A DNA stretch of 64,000 nt from contig CAMLLD010000004.1 of assembly GCA_946480785.1 (NCBI GenBank), positions 72,867-136,866 on the forward strand. The letters run 5' to 3'. The notes under the pieces were generated by a model that was given only the letters and a program-made list of their open reading frames with translations, was not told the DNA's origin and did not search any database. The translations under genes were made by a program, and so were the position numbers. This DNA comes from an uncultured Blastocatellia bacterium (GTDB lineage Bacteria > Acidobacteriota > Blastocatellia > Pyrinomonadales > Pyrinomonadaceae). Shown here in pieces: positions 54,434-63,367 of the stretch; the stretch's first letter is position 1; each line of letters begins with the position of its first letter.

Positions 54434-55560
54434 AGCCACAGGAAACTTTAGCTGAACTCCTAAAGATAGATTCCGTTTCGTCACGGTCCAACGCGGAGAT
54501 CGTCGACTATCTCGAGCGTCGTTGCGCGGCATTGAACTTCAAGACGCAGCGGTTCGCATATCACGACGAACTCGGCGTCGAAAAGATCAACCTCGTGGCG
54601 CTTACGGGCGCCGAGTTTTCAAACGAGTTGGAGATCGAGCTGGCGCTCGTGGGCCACACAGACACCGTGCCCTACGATCCAAACTGGTCCGAAGCGCTCA
54701 ACCTCACCGAACGCGACGGCAAGCTCTACGGCCGCGGCTCGTGCGACACGAAAGGCTTCATCTCCGCCGCACTCTCCGCTATCGAAAACATCGATCTAAA
54801 AACTCTCAACAAACCACTCGCACTCATCTTCACCGCCGACGAAGAGATCGGCCTCCGCGGCGCGAAGCATTTGGCCCAACTCAAACCTTTTCACGTGCGT
54901 TACAGCATCGTCGGCGAACCGACTTCGCTACAACCGATTCGCGCCGGCAAAGGCTACTCGCTCGCGGAAGTCGTCGTGAAAGGACGCGAGGCCCACAGCG
55001 CCTATCCCGCACTCGGCGCGTCCGCTGTCTTTCGCGCCGCACGCCTCATCAATCACCTCGAAAAGATCGCCGAACAACTAAAGACAGACCAGCACGAAGC
55101 TTTCGATCCGCCTTTCACCACCCTCAACGTCGGCGTCATTCACGGCGGCACGGCGAAGAACGTGCTCGCGGGCGAGTGTCGCTTCACACTCGAATGGCGT
55201 CCCATCCCCACCCAACCGTCCGAACGCGTTTTGCATCTCTTGAACGCAGCCATCAAGGAAGAGCAACGCGCCGATCCCGATTTCGTTTGCGAAGTCGACG
55301 CCAACCGCGCTGATTCCGGCTTCGAAACCGATCCCGAATCGCGCTTGATCAAGCTGCTCGAAAATGCCACAGGCCGCAAATCCGCCACAGTCGCTTTCGG
55401 CACCGAGGGCGCGCAAATGCGGGCGCTCGGCAGCGAACCGGTCGTGATCGGACCCGGCGACATCCGCGAGGCGCACCGCACCGGCGAGTTCGTGCCCGTG
55501 CGAGAATTGGAAAGCTGCGCCGAGATTTTGCGGCACGCTGTTCGCAAATTGTGTAGCTGA
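54430..55560 (+). CDS. argE: Acetylornithine deacetylase / M20 peptidase
   Basis: This 376-residue M20 metallohydrolase has LVGHTDTVPYDPNW near 72-85, GRGSCDTKGF (second metal ligand) and TADEEIGLRGAKHL (catalytic Glu), as in ArgE. ArgE removes the acetyl group from N-acetylornithine in arginine synthesis. It overlaps hutF by 4 bp. An alternative is a hydrolase of N-formylglutamate produced by HutF or a related acyl-amino acid; the strict ArgE motifs make ArgE more likely. Confidence 0.85.
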   Translation: MKPQETLAELLKIDSVSSRSNAEIVDYLERRCAALNFKTQRFAYHDELGVEKINLVALTGAEFSNELEIELALVGHTDTVPYDPNWSEALNLTERDGKLYGRGSCDTKGFISAALSAIENIDLKTLNKPLALIFTADEEIGLRGAKHLAQLKPFHVRYSIVGEPTSLQPIRAGKGYSLAEVVVKGREAHSAYPALGASAVFRAARLINHLEKIAEQLKTDQHEAFDPPFTTLNVGVIHGGTAKNVLAGECRFTLEWRPIPTQPSERVLHLLNAAIKEEQRADPDFVCEVDANRADSGFETDPESRLIKLLENATGRKSATVAFGTEGAQMRALGSEPVVIGPGDIREAHRTGEFVPVRELESCAEILRHAVRKLCS

Positions 55561-55584
55561 ACTCTTTCTATTAAGCTTTCGACG

Positions 55585-56700
55585 ATGTACTTAAAGAAGT
55601 TAGTAGTTGTCTTAGTCGTGTTCCTGGCAAGTGGGATTGTTTTCGCTCAGGACACGAAGCCACTCAGCAGCCAGGAAGTCGTCAGCCGTCTTTACCAACT
55701 ACAACGCAACCCCGACACGCGCGACGAGCTCATGGAAGAGATTCGCAAGCGCGGCATCGGCTTTCAGTTGACTGACGGCATGCGCTCGCTGATCGCGACC
55801 AAGAGCGGTAACGACGCGTTGCTGCGGCGCACGTTTGAAGAAGCGGAGCGACGCCGCGTCAACCCGACTGCATCGGCGTTGCCGTCCGAAACAGAAGGCA
55901 ACGAACTGCTCGATCGCACGCGCAACGTCACGCTCGCGGCCGCGGGCGCGATGCCTGATTTTCTCGTGAAGCAGATCATCAAACGCTCGGTCGCATACGG
56001 CACCACGACAAACTGGATCCCCCAAGACAATCTCACCGTCGCGGTCGGTTATCGCGCAAACCAGGGCGAGGAATACAAGCTTCTCACCGTTAACGGCATG
56101 CCCGCGCCCGAAGACGCGCAAGCGGGTTCTGATTACAGCAAGTACGCACCGAAAGGCGCATCGTCGAGCGGCGTCGAATACATCTCGGCGCTCGCGGACG
56201 TGTTCAAGCCAGAATCGAAGACTGAGTTCAAGATGGTCGACACCGACGTGATTCAAGGCCGGCGCACGGTAATTTACGAGTACGTGGTCAAACGTGAAAA
56301 TTCGCAGTTGACGTTGACGGTGGGCGACACGGGCGCGCGCGCTGTCGTCGGTTCGCGCGGCCGCATGTGGATCGATCGCGAGCTCGATCGCATACTGCGC
56401 TTCGAACAGATCGCGACGGAAATCCCGCCCGATTTTCCGATCACGGCCGCGAGCAGCATGATCGATTACGACTGGGTGACGATCAACGAACACAAGTACC
56501 TGTTGCCGAGTCATTCGGAGATCCTGATGACTACGAATCAGCCGAAGTTCATGCTGCAAAGCCGCAACGACGTTCGCTTCCGCAACTATCAGAAGTTTGG
56601 CGCGCAGTTGAAGGTGGTTGACGAAGTCGGTGAGGACGACGAGCCCGCAGATCCGAACGCGCCGCCGAAAGTGCCAAAGCTCGTCAAGCCGCCTGAATAG
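55585..56700 (+). CDS. Secreted protein of unknown function
   Basis: The 371-residue product has a Sec signal (residues 1-21, ending VFAQ) and an N-terminal helical domain (SSQEVVSRLYQLQRNPDTRDELMEEI...), predicted soluble. A beta-rich domain follows with paired strands around VDTDVIQGRRTVIYEYVVKR and GSRGRMWIDRELDRILRFEQ. This layout resembles outer-membrane-lipoprotein sorting-type or DUF-family secreted proteins of Acidobacteria; I do not assign a name. The end is Pro- and acidic-rich. A nested palindromic repeat lies 11 bp after the stop codon. Confidence 0.7.
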   Translation: MYLKKLVVVLVVFLASGIVFAQDTKPLSSQEVVSRLYQLQRNPDTRDELMEEIRKRGIGFQLTDGMRSLIATKSGNDALLRRTFEEAERRRVNPTASALPSETEGNELLDRTRNVTLAAAGAMPDFLVKQIIKRSVAYGTTTNWIPQDNLTVAVGYRANQGEEYKLLTVNGMPAPEDAQAGSDYSKYAPKGASSSGVEYISALADVFKPESKTEFKMVDTDVIQGRRTVIYEYVVKRENSQLTLTVGDTGARAVVGSRGRMWIDRELDRILRFEQIATEIPPDFPITAASSMIDYDWVTINEHKYLLPSHSEILMTTNQPKFMLQSRNDVRFRNYQKFGAQLKVVDEVGEDDEPADPNAPPKVPKLVKPPE

Positions 56701-56711
56701 CGGCGCCTCCC

Positions 56712-56769
56712 TGGAGTGCGGTGACTTGTCACCGCTTTGACCAAAGCGCCGACGAGTCGGCGCACTCCA
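56712..56769. repeat. Nested-palindrome element (REP/MITE-like, cruciform-capable)
   Basis: Outer arms TGGAGTGC (56712-56719) and GCACTCCA (56762-56769) enclose two perfect hairpins. One is CGGTGAC-TT-GTCACCG (56719-56734), and the other is GCGCCGAC-GA-GTCGGCGC (56746-56763). A small CTTTG/CAAAG hairpin (56735-56746) lies between. The whole could fold as a four-way junction. No T tract follows, so it is not a standard terminator. Confidence 0.7.
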
Positions 56770-56925
56770 AAGTGTTGCCGATAGTAGACGCCTCACCGCC
56801 CCGTTTGTCACCATCCGTGAACAGTTAGACCACTCCATCTCCGAAATACGCGTAGATTTATAACAGTCTCCCTTGGAACGAGCTTTGCTCAGTACACGAC
56901 CGCCCGTGTAGGAGATCGAGTTTTA

Positions 56926-57330
56926 ATGAAGCCCAGGATTTTGATTGTTGACGATGATTCCGTCATCACTCAACAACTGTATTGGACACTGTGTGAGGAA
57001 TACGACGTAATAACGGCGAACGACCTCCAAACCGCTATTCGTCGTGCGACTTTTTACAAGCCGGATGTTTCGATCCTTGATTTGCAGATGCCGCCGGAGC
57101 GCGACTCCCCCGCAAGCGGGATGCGTTTGTTGACCTACATCAAAGGCCATTTGACCCAATCAAAGGTCTTGATCATGAGCTCCAACAGCACATCCGACGT
57201 ACGTGAAGCTTGCCTGGCGGCCGGCGCGGACGGGTTCTTCGCCAAGCCGTTCAAAATCGAAGACCTGCTCGCCAGCATTTGCAAGTTGATACCGGTTCAC
57301 CGGCTGGAGTTATTCGCTCACATTCTTTGA
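56926..57330 (+). CDS. Single-domain response regulator (receiver)
   Basis: The 134-residue protein is a receiver domain with ILIVDDDSV (acidic pocket), phospho-acceptor Asp52 in SILDLQMPP, and AKPFK with Lys107. No output domain follows, so it acts as a CheY-like shuttle or partner. The order of the region after MPP (SGMRLLTYIKG) resembles the N-domain of PrsR-type exopolysaccharide regulators. AGGAG lies upstream of ATG 56926. A terminator follows downstream of it. The kinase is not in the window. Confidence 0.88.
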   Translation: MKPRILIVDDDSVITQQLYWTLCEEYDVITANDLQTAIRRATFYKPDVSILDLQMPPERDSPASGMRLLTYIKGHLTQSKVLIMSSNSTSDVREACLAAGADGFFAKPFKIEDLLASICKLIPVHRLELFAHIL

Positions 57331-57410
57331 AAAGATCCGGACCCTACCCACTCAGGCGTCCGTCGAACACCGGAGATGAAACCCCTCTTCATCAGAAGGT
57401 GTGCTCGAAG

Positions 57411-57455
57411 GCCCCCGCAGCGTCTCCCTTACGCTTGCGGGGGCTGCATTTTTTT
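57411..57455 (+). terminator. Rho-independent terminator
   Basis: GCCCCCGCA (57411-57419) pairs with TGCGGGGGC (57436-57444), followed by TGCA and a run of seven Ts (57449-57455). It terminates the response-regulator transcript before the LON-domain gene. Confidence 0.85.
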
Positions 57456-57488
57456 AAAGCACGTAATCTGCCATAATCGGCCCTACCG

Positions 57489-58190
57489 ATGAGTGAAGCC
57501 ATGGATAAAGTGCGCGGGGTCACCGAACTGCCGGTGTTTCCGTTGCCCGTCGTTTTGTTTCCGAGTGTGCCGTTGCCGCTGCACATCTTCGAGCCGCGCT
57601 ATCGGCAGATGCTCGACGACATTCGCATTACGAACAATCTGTTTGGGGTTGCTTACTTCGATCCGTCGACGGAAACGAATGCTGTGCCGCTGGAGGGCCA
57701 CGTTGGCTGTGTCGCGGAAGTAACCGAGACGCAAGGTTTTTCTGATGGGCGTTCGAACATCCTCGCGTTGGGTGTGGTGCGTTTTCGGATCGAGTCGTAT
57801 GTGGAGCGTGGCGATCCTTATCTGGTGGCGCGGATCAGTTACTTCGAAGACAACGACGAGGATGAAGCGACGCTGGCTGGGCCAACGAAAGAAGTGGCGG
57901 AGGCGTTCACGCGGATCGCGGAGGCAGTGCGCGCGATCAACGACGAGCGCACGAGTTTGCCGGACATCTCCGACACCGAGCCGCAGCGTTTGTCGTTCCT
58001 GGTGGCGGCGGCGATGGAGATCGAAGCAGACGTGAAGCAGGAGATGCTGGAGCTGCGTTCGACCTTTGAGCGTTTGGAGCGCTTGCGTGTGATGCTGTCG
58101 CTGGCGGTGAAAGGTTACGAAGAGCGCGCGCGCATCCACGAGCTCGCGAAGGGCAACGGGCACAGCGGACGAAAGATCGAGATCGAGTGA
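57489..58190 (+). CDS. LON substrate-binding domain protein
   Basis: This 233-residue protein contains the N-terminal LON (substrate-binding) domain only: LPVFPLPVVLFPSVPLPLHIFEPRYRQM, then FGVAYFD and GRSNILALGVVRF. No AAA+ ATPase or protease part is present. A helical C-terminus ends in a basic tail. Such stand-alone LON proteins are of unknown biochemical role; a link to proteolysis or protein-quality control is inferred by family only. Its stop overlaps the start of the MoaD-MoaE fusion gene. Confidence 0.87.
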   Translation: MSEAMDKVRGVTELPVFPLPVVLFPSVPLPLHIFEPRYRQMLDDIRITNNLFGVAYFDPSTETNAVPLEGHVGCVAEVTETQGFSDGRSNILALGVVRFRIESYVERGDPYLVARISYFEDNDEDEATLAGPTKEVAEAFTRIAEAVRAINDERTSLPDISDTEPQRLSFLVAAAMEIEADVKQEMLELRSTFERLERLRVMLSLAVKGYEERARIHELAKGNGHSGRKIEIE

Positions 58191-58918
58191 TGGACTCCCG
58201 CCGAGAAGCTACTAACTCCCGCCGAGAAGACTTTCAGCTTGCAGAGGTCCGTATCCATGTACTCTTATTTGGCGCCGCACGCGAGGTCGTGGATAAAAAT
58301 CCCCTTCCCTTGGTTCTCGACGTGGACCAACCTCCGACGGTAGCGCGCGCCTTTCAACAACTCGTCGAAAAATATCCAGCGCTCGAAGGCTTCGGTCGTT
58401 CGTTGCTGTTTGCCGTGAACCAGGAGTACGCGACACAAGAAACTGAGTTACGAGATAACGATGAGTTGGCGATCTTTCCGCCAGTTAGTGGTGGAAGCCA
58501 CGACTTTTTCGAACTAACGACGGAGCCGATCGACGTCGGCTCGGTTGCACGGCGCGTCGTGCTACCAGAGTGCGGCGCGACTGTCACACTCGACGGCTTC
58601 GCCCGCGAATGGACCAAAGGAAAACAAACGCAATACCTCGTTTACGAAGCGTACGATCCAATGGCGCTCTCAGAAATGCAGCGCCTCGGCGCCGAAGCAC
58701 ACAAACGTTTCGACATCGCGCACATCGGTGTCGTCCACCGCACCGGCAAACTCGAGATCGGCGAAACGAGCGTCGTCATCTCCGTCAGCGCCCCACACCG
58801 GAAGGCAGCGTTCGAGGCCTGCGAATGGGCCATTCGCGAACTCAAACGCACCGTTCCGATCTGGAAAAAAGAAGTCTACGCCGGCGGCGAAACCTGGGTC
58901 ACACCAACCACAGAATAA
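58190..58918 (+). CDS. MoaD-MoaE fusion (molybdopterin synthase, MoaX-like)
   Basis: The 242-residue product joins both molybdopterin synthase subunits. Residues about 20-102 are MoaD (VLLFGAAREVV, DNDELAIFPPVSGG) ending in Gly101-Gly102. Residues about 105-242 are MoaE (RRVVLPECGATVTLDGFAREW, VVHRTGKLEIGE, PIWKKEVYAGG). MoaD needs a free C-terminal Gly-Gly for thiocarboxylation, so the chain must be cut after residue 102, as reported for mycobacterial MoaX. The N-terminus contains a duplicated SRRE block from a 21-bp tandem repeat. It supports molybdoenzymes such as the Pao-like complex here. Confidence 0.88.
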   Translation: MDSRREATNSRREDFQLAEVRIHVLLFGAAREVVDKNPLPLVLDVDQPPTVARAFQQLVEKYPALEGFGRSLLFAVNQEYATQETELRDNDELAIFPPVSGGSHDFFELTTEPIDVGSVARRVVLPECGATVTLDGFAREWTKGKQTQYLVYEAYDPMALSEMQRLGAEAHKRFDIAHIGVVHRTGKLEIGETSVVISVSAPHRKAAFEACEWAIRELKRTVPIWKKEVYAGGETWVTPTTE

Positions 58919-58921
58919 AAT

Positions 58922-61477
58922 TTAGGCCGGACTCTCCTCAGTCTCTTCATCAGCTTCGACCAGCGACGCGCTCGTCACTTTGTCATTGGCGTCGGTCTTG
59001 ATCAGCCGCACGCCCTGCGCGCTGCGGCCCGTCTTACGAATGTCAGCCGCTTCGAGACGAATCAGTTTGCCCTGCTGCGTGATGATCATGATCTCCGACT
59101 CGTCTTCAACCGGAAACACCGCCACCACCTTCCCGGTCTTGTCGGTCGTCTTCATATTAATCACGCCCTTGCCGCCACGCGCCTGCAAACGATAAGTCGT
59201 GATCGGCGTCTGCTTACCGTATCCCTGCTCGGACACAGACAACATCCGCTCCCGATCCTCCGCCGACACCGCGCAAACCGAAACCACGTAATCATCCTGC
59301 CGCAATTCGATGCCGCGTGTGCCACGCGTCGCACGTCCCATCGGCCGGGCATTCTTCTCGTCGAAACGAATCGCGAGCCCGTTGTGCGTCGCGATGAAAA
59401 TGCGCTTCGTGCCATCGGTCAAGATCACGTCGAGCAAACAGTCGCCTTCGTCAACATTGATCGCGATGATCCCGTTGCTGCGAATGTTCTGAAACTCCGC
59501 CAGCGACGTCTTTTTGATCACGCCCTTGCGCGTGACCATCACCACGTAACGACCTTCGGCAAACTCGCGCACCGGCACCACGCCCGCGAGCTTTCGATCG
59601 CTCGGAATGTTGATGAGATTCACCACCGCCTTGCCGCGCGCGGACGCCGCCGCATCCGGCACTTCGTGGACCTTGATCTTGTAGACCATGCCGTCGTCCG
59701 TGAAGATCATCAGGTACGCATGCGTCGAAGCGATAAAGAGATGCTCGACGAAGTCGCCGTTCTTCGCAGCCGCGCCGAAGCGTCCCTTGCCGCCGCGTCC
59801 CTGGCGCGAATACGTCGTGACAGGAGTGCGCTTGATGTAACCGCTGTTCGTCACGGTAATCGCGACGTCTTCATCGGCGATCAAATCTTCAATCGATAAT
59901 TCGACGCCTTCATCGACGATCTCCGTGCGGCGCTCGTCGCCAAATTCTTTCTTGACCTCTTCCAGTTCCTTGCCGATTACTCGTCTTAAAGATCTTTCGT
60001 TGCTGAGGATCTCTTCGAGCTCGGCAATCAGCTTAATGATGCCTTCATACTCGTCGATGATCTTCTGCCGTTCGAGCGCTGACAGCCGGCGCAACTGCAA
60101 ATCGAGAATCGCCTGCGCCTGAATCTCAGAAAACGCGAGCGTCTCCATCGTCTTCTGCAACTTCGCGAAGTAAGTCTTGAACTGAACGTCTGTCGGCACG
60201 CCTTTCCACGTCTTAACTTCGCTCGTGGTTGCCAGTTGGCCTTGCAACCATAACCGCGCTTCGTCAACCGAGCGCGAGTTGCGAATGAGCGTGACGATGT
60301 AGTCGAGCGCGTCGATCGCTTTCGTGAGTCCTTCGAGAATGTGCGCGCGCGCTTTCGCTTTGCGCAGCTCGTATTCCGTCCGCTTGCGTACGACCTCACG
60401 GCGAAACTCGATAAACGCTTCGAGCATCTGCTTGAGGTTCAGCACGCGCGGCTGGCCGTTGACGATCGCGAGATTGATCACGCCGAACGACGACTGCATC
60501 GGCGTGAGTTTGTAGAGCTTGTTGAGCACCACTTGCGGCACTGCGTCGCGTTTCAATTCGACGACGATGCGCATGCCCGTGCGGTCCGACTCGTCGCGCA
60601 GATCCGAGATACCATCCAGCTTCTTCTCGTTGACGAGCTCCGCGATGCGCTCGAGCAAACGCGCTTTGTTGACCTGAAACGGAATCTCCGTGATCACGAT
60701 CGCGTCGCGTTCCTGCGCGCCGCGTCCGATGCGATCGATGCCTGCGCGCGCGCGGAGTTGCAGCACGCCGCGGCCTTCGATGTACGACTTGCGGATCTCT
60801 TCGCGTCCGTAAATGAATCCGCCGGTGGGAAAGTCGGGACCGGTGACGATCTTTGTCAACTCCTCGACTTTCATTTCCGGATCTTTCAAAAGCGCGAGCG
60901 TCGCGTCGAGGATCTCGGTCAGGTTGTGGGGCGGAATCTTCGTCGCCATGCCGACCGCGATGCCGTCAGATCCGTTAATCAAAAGATTGGGAACGCGCGT
61001 TGGTAAAACTGTGGGTTCGCTGAGCGACTCGTCGTAGTTTGGCTGGAAAGTAACTGTTTCTTTTTCGATGTCGGCGAGGAGTTCGTTCGCAAGGCGCGCC
61101 ATGCGGATCTCGGTGTAACGCATCGCGGCGGCTGCGTCGCCGTCAACCGAACCGAAGTTGCCCTGGCCGTCGACGAGCGGATAACGCATCGAGAAATCCT
61201 GGGCCAAACGCACAATCGTGTCGTAGACGGGCATGTCGCCGTGCGGATGATACTTACCGATCACGTCGCCAACGATGCGCGCCGATTTCTTGTACGCCTT
61301 GTTGTAAGTGTTGCCGAGTTCGTGCATGGCCCAGAGCACGCGTCGGTGCACGGGCTTGAGGCCGTCGCGCACGTCGGGCAGCGCGCGGCCGATGATCACG
61401 GACATCGCGTAGTCGAGATACGACCGCCGCATTTCGTCTTCGATATTTATGTGATTGCGGTCAGCAGTTGTTTCCAT
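58922..61477 (-). CDS. gyrA: DNA gyrase subunit A
   Basis: The 851-residue subunit breaks and rejoins DNA during negative supercoiling. The catalytic Tyr is about residue 121 in AMRYTEIRM. The resistance-determining region reads [10 protein letters not shown], so Met82 and Pro83 occupy the positions of E. coli Ser83 and Ala84, while Asp86 is kept. The C-terminal beta-pinwheel has the GyrA box QGRGGKG in [10 protein letters not shown]. It is convergent with the MoaD-MoaE gene, 3 bp apart, and divergent from a DNA methyltransferase. Confidence 0.97.
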   Translation of the reverse strand: METTADRNHINIEDEMRRSYLDYAMSVIIGRALPDVRDGLKPVHRRVLWAMHELGNTYNKAYKKSARIVGDVIGKYHPHGDMPVYDTIVRLAQDFSMRYPLVDGQGNFGSVDGDAAAAMRYTEIRMARLANELLADIEKETVTFQPNYDESLSEPTVLPTRVPNLLINGSDGIAVGMATKIPPHNLTEILDATLALLKDPEMKVEELTKIVTGPDFPTGGFIYGREEIRKSYIEGRGVLQLRARAGIDRIGRGAQERDAIVITEIPFQVNKARLLERIAELVNEKKLDGISDLRDESDRTGMRIVVELKRDAVPQVVLNKLYKLTPMQSSFGVINLAIVNGQPRVLNLKQMLEAFIEFRREVVRKRTEYELRKAKARAHILEGLTKAIDALDYIVTLIRNSRSVDEARLWLQGQLATTSEVKTWKGVPTDVQFKTYFAKLQKTMETLAFSEIQAQAILDLQLRRLSALERQKIIDEYEGIIKLIAELEEILSNERSLRRVIGKELEEVKKEFGDERRTEIVDEGVELSIEDLIADEDVAITVTNSGYIKRTPVTTYSRQGRGGKGRFGAAAKNGDFVEHLFIASTHAYLMIFTDDGMVYKIKVHEVPDAAASARGKAVVNLINIPSDRKLAGVVPVREFAEGRYVVMVTRKGVIKKTSLAEFQNIRSNGIIAINVDEGDCLLDVILTDGTKRIFIATHNGLAIRFDEKNARPMGRATRGTRGIELRQDDYVVSVCAVSAEDRERMLSVSEQGYGKQTPITTYRLQARGGKGVINMKTTDKTGKVVAVFPVEDESEIMIITQQGKLIRLEAADIRKTGRSAQGVRLIKTDANDKVTSASLVEADEETEESPA

Positions 61478-61584
61478 CTAATACCCTTTCCAGTATAATC
61501 CGCGGGTCATTTTTCGCTTCGATTTTTGGGGCGGAAAAACGAGGACGGTTCATCATTCAGAGCCTGTATTTTAGCCTTTTTTGA

Positions 61585-62577
61585 GTGGTTTTGGCGAGCA
61601 CCCAGATCGTGAAAAACACCCTCTATTTTGGCGACAACCTCACGGTCCTGCGCGACTACGTGCGCGCAGAAAGTGTAGATCTCATTTATCTCGATCCGCC
61701 GTTCAAAAGTAACCAGGATTTTTTCCACGCGCAGAACGGAACGCGAGCCGCCGCATTCAGCGACACGTGGGCGTGGGACACTGCGTCAGCCGCTTCTTTT
61801 CAGAAGACTGTCGCTTGCGGCGGCCATGTTTCGCGCGTGATGCAGGCCCTCAGGACCGCGCTGGGCGAGAATGAAATGCTTGCTTACCTCTCGATGATGG
61901 CGCCTCGGCTGGTGGAGCTTCATCGTGTCTTGCGGCCGGAAGGAAGCATCTACCTGCACTGCGATCCGACGGCGGGGCATTATCTGAAGTTGTTAATGGA
62001 TGCGATCTTCGGGCCGCAGAATTGTCTCAACGAGATCATCTGGCATTATCGCAAGTGGCCTTCAGGTAAGTACACGTTTCAACGCAACCACGACGTGATT
62101 TTGTTTTATGGAAAGTCTGGCAGCCGCGAGCGTGTCTTCAATCAGCAGTACATGGCCCGTGCTGCTTCAACGCTGAAACGCTTTGGGACCGCAAAGATCA
62201 TTTCAGGCTACGACGACGAAGGCGCGCGCAAGCCTTCCGAAATGTCCGAGCAGGAATCCGAAGGTGTTCGCCTCGACGACGTTTGGGACATCGGCCGCGT
62301 TCCGCCGGTCAAGCAGCTTTATCCGACCCAGAAACCGCAACTGCTATTGGAACGCATCATCGAAACCAGCAGCAACGAAGGACAACTCGTGCTCGATCCG
62401 TTTTGCGGCAGCGGCACATCGATCGTCGGTGCGCAACGCTTGAACCGTCGCTGGCTGGGTATAGACAACACGGACCTCGCCATTCGCGTGGTCCAACAAC
62501 GGCTGAACGATTCCTTTCCCGACCAGCCGATCAGTTATGACGTCGTACGCGAGCCCATACCGCTCCAACTCGCGTAA
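61585..62577 (+). CDS. Solitary beta-class DNA methyltransferase
   Basis: This about 330-residue DNA methyltransferase has catalytic motif IV DPPF (37-40, in LIYLDPPFKS) before the SAM motif FCGSGTS (near 273), which is the beta-class order of N6-adenine or N4-cytosine enzymes. WHYRKWPSGKYTFQRNHDVILFY and KQLYPTQKPQLLLERII are typical family blocks. No restriction enzyme or specificity gene lies nearby. GTG 61585 is used; GTG 61609 (MKNTLYFGDNL) is an equally good start. It is divergent from gyrA. Target is unknown. Confidence 0.87.
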   Translation: MVLASTQIVKNTLYFGDNLTVLRDYVRAESVDLIYLDPPFKSNQDFFHAQNGTRAAAFSDTWAWDTASAASFQKTVACGGHVSRVMQALRTALGENEMLAYLSMMAPRLVELHRVLRPEGSIYLHCDPTAGHYLKLLMDAIFGPQNCLNEIIWHYRKWPSGKYTFQRNHDVILFYGKSGSRERVFNQQYMARAASTLKRFGTAKIISGYDDEGARKPSEMSEQESEGVRLDDVWDIGRVPPVKQLYPTQKPQLLLERIIETSSNEGQLVLDPFCGSGTSIVGAQRLNRRWLGIDNTDLAIRVVQQRLNDSFPDQPISYDVVREPIPLQLA

Positions 62578-62601
62578 ATTGTTTTTTGGCAGCCTCATCA
62601 G

Positions 62602-63324
62602 ATGCCGCAGGAACGAAACTGGAAACGTATTCGTGAACGCCTCGCGTTGCAACTTCCCGTGCGCGTGCGCGTCCGCGAAACGCTCGATTTCGAGTGGACT
62701 GAAATTACGCGTCTGCTGAACGTGACGCCGTTCGGTGCGGGGTTTACTTTGAAGCGGCCGACCGAACGCGGCCGGCTCGTGCACATGACGATTCCCATGC
62801 CGCGCCAACTGCGCGTGTTTGATCACGTTGAAGATCAATATAGAATCTGGGCTATCGTGCGGTACCTCAGGGGCAAGAGCATCGACCAAACACCGGCGTT
62901 TGAAGTGGGAGTGGCGTTCATCGGCAAACGCGCGCCGGCGAGTTACGACACCGAGCCGTGGAAACGTTACGACATCGCCGACAACGTTTTTCAAGCCCGG
63001 ACTGCAGCCGACGGCATGCTCGAACTCGTCCCGACCATTGATGAGCGAAGTCACACGCGGCACAACATCGCGGTCGACATGCGCGTGGAGATACTCGATG
63101 AAAACGGCGCCGTTGTTTGCACCGAGCACACGGTGACAGAGAACATCAGCGCGCAAGGCGCAACGCTCTTTACGACACTCGAGACGCCGGTTGGCCGTTT
63201 CATCAGAGTAACGAGCGAGCAGTACAAACTGACGGTTTTTGCGTCCGTTCACGCGCGCAGCACCGGCGCGGACGGCATCGCGCGCATCCACGTTGAGTTC
63301 GTCGACCGGCAGTGGCCGTTGTAG
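62602..63324 (+). CDS. Protein with two PilZ-like domains
   Basis: The 240-residue protein seems to contain two PilZ-type beta barrels. The first has RxxxR in RIRER (residues 9-13) and LNVTPFGAGF; the second has RSHTRHNI and ENISAQGATLF, matching N-x-S-x-x-G. PilZ domains bind cyclic-di-GMP through these motifs. The second site looks complete, the first has Thr for Ser. It would report the second messenger made by the GGDEF/EAL protein and removed by the HD-GYP regulator, but any output partner is unknown. Confidence 0.7.
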   Translation: MPQERNWKRIRERLALQLPVRVRVRETLDFEWTEITRLLNVTPFGAGFTLKRPTERGRLVHMTIPMPRQLRVFDHVEDQYRIWAIVRYLRGKSIDQTPAFEVGVAFIGKRAPASYDTEPWKRYDIADNVFQARTAADGMLELVPTIDERSHTRHNIAVDMRVEILDENGAVVCTEHTVTENISAQGATLFTTLETPVGRFIRVTSEQYKLTVFASVHARSTGADGIARIHVEFVDRQWPL

Positions 63325-63367
63325 ACTCTTTACCTTGGGCTCAGACGACTTGAACAACACGGGGACA

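Noticed and set aside
55699..56838. 379-codon minus-strand frame opposite the secreted unknown protein
   Set aside because: The plus-strand frame has a signal peptide, sensible start and ordinary composition; the minus frame has none and runs through the palindromic element.
61490..61501. Promoter for gyrA or the methyltransferase around CAGTATAATCC
   Set aside because: The minus strand has TATACT and the plus strand TATAAT, but no acceptable -35 box at 16-18 bp was found for either.
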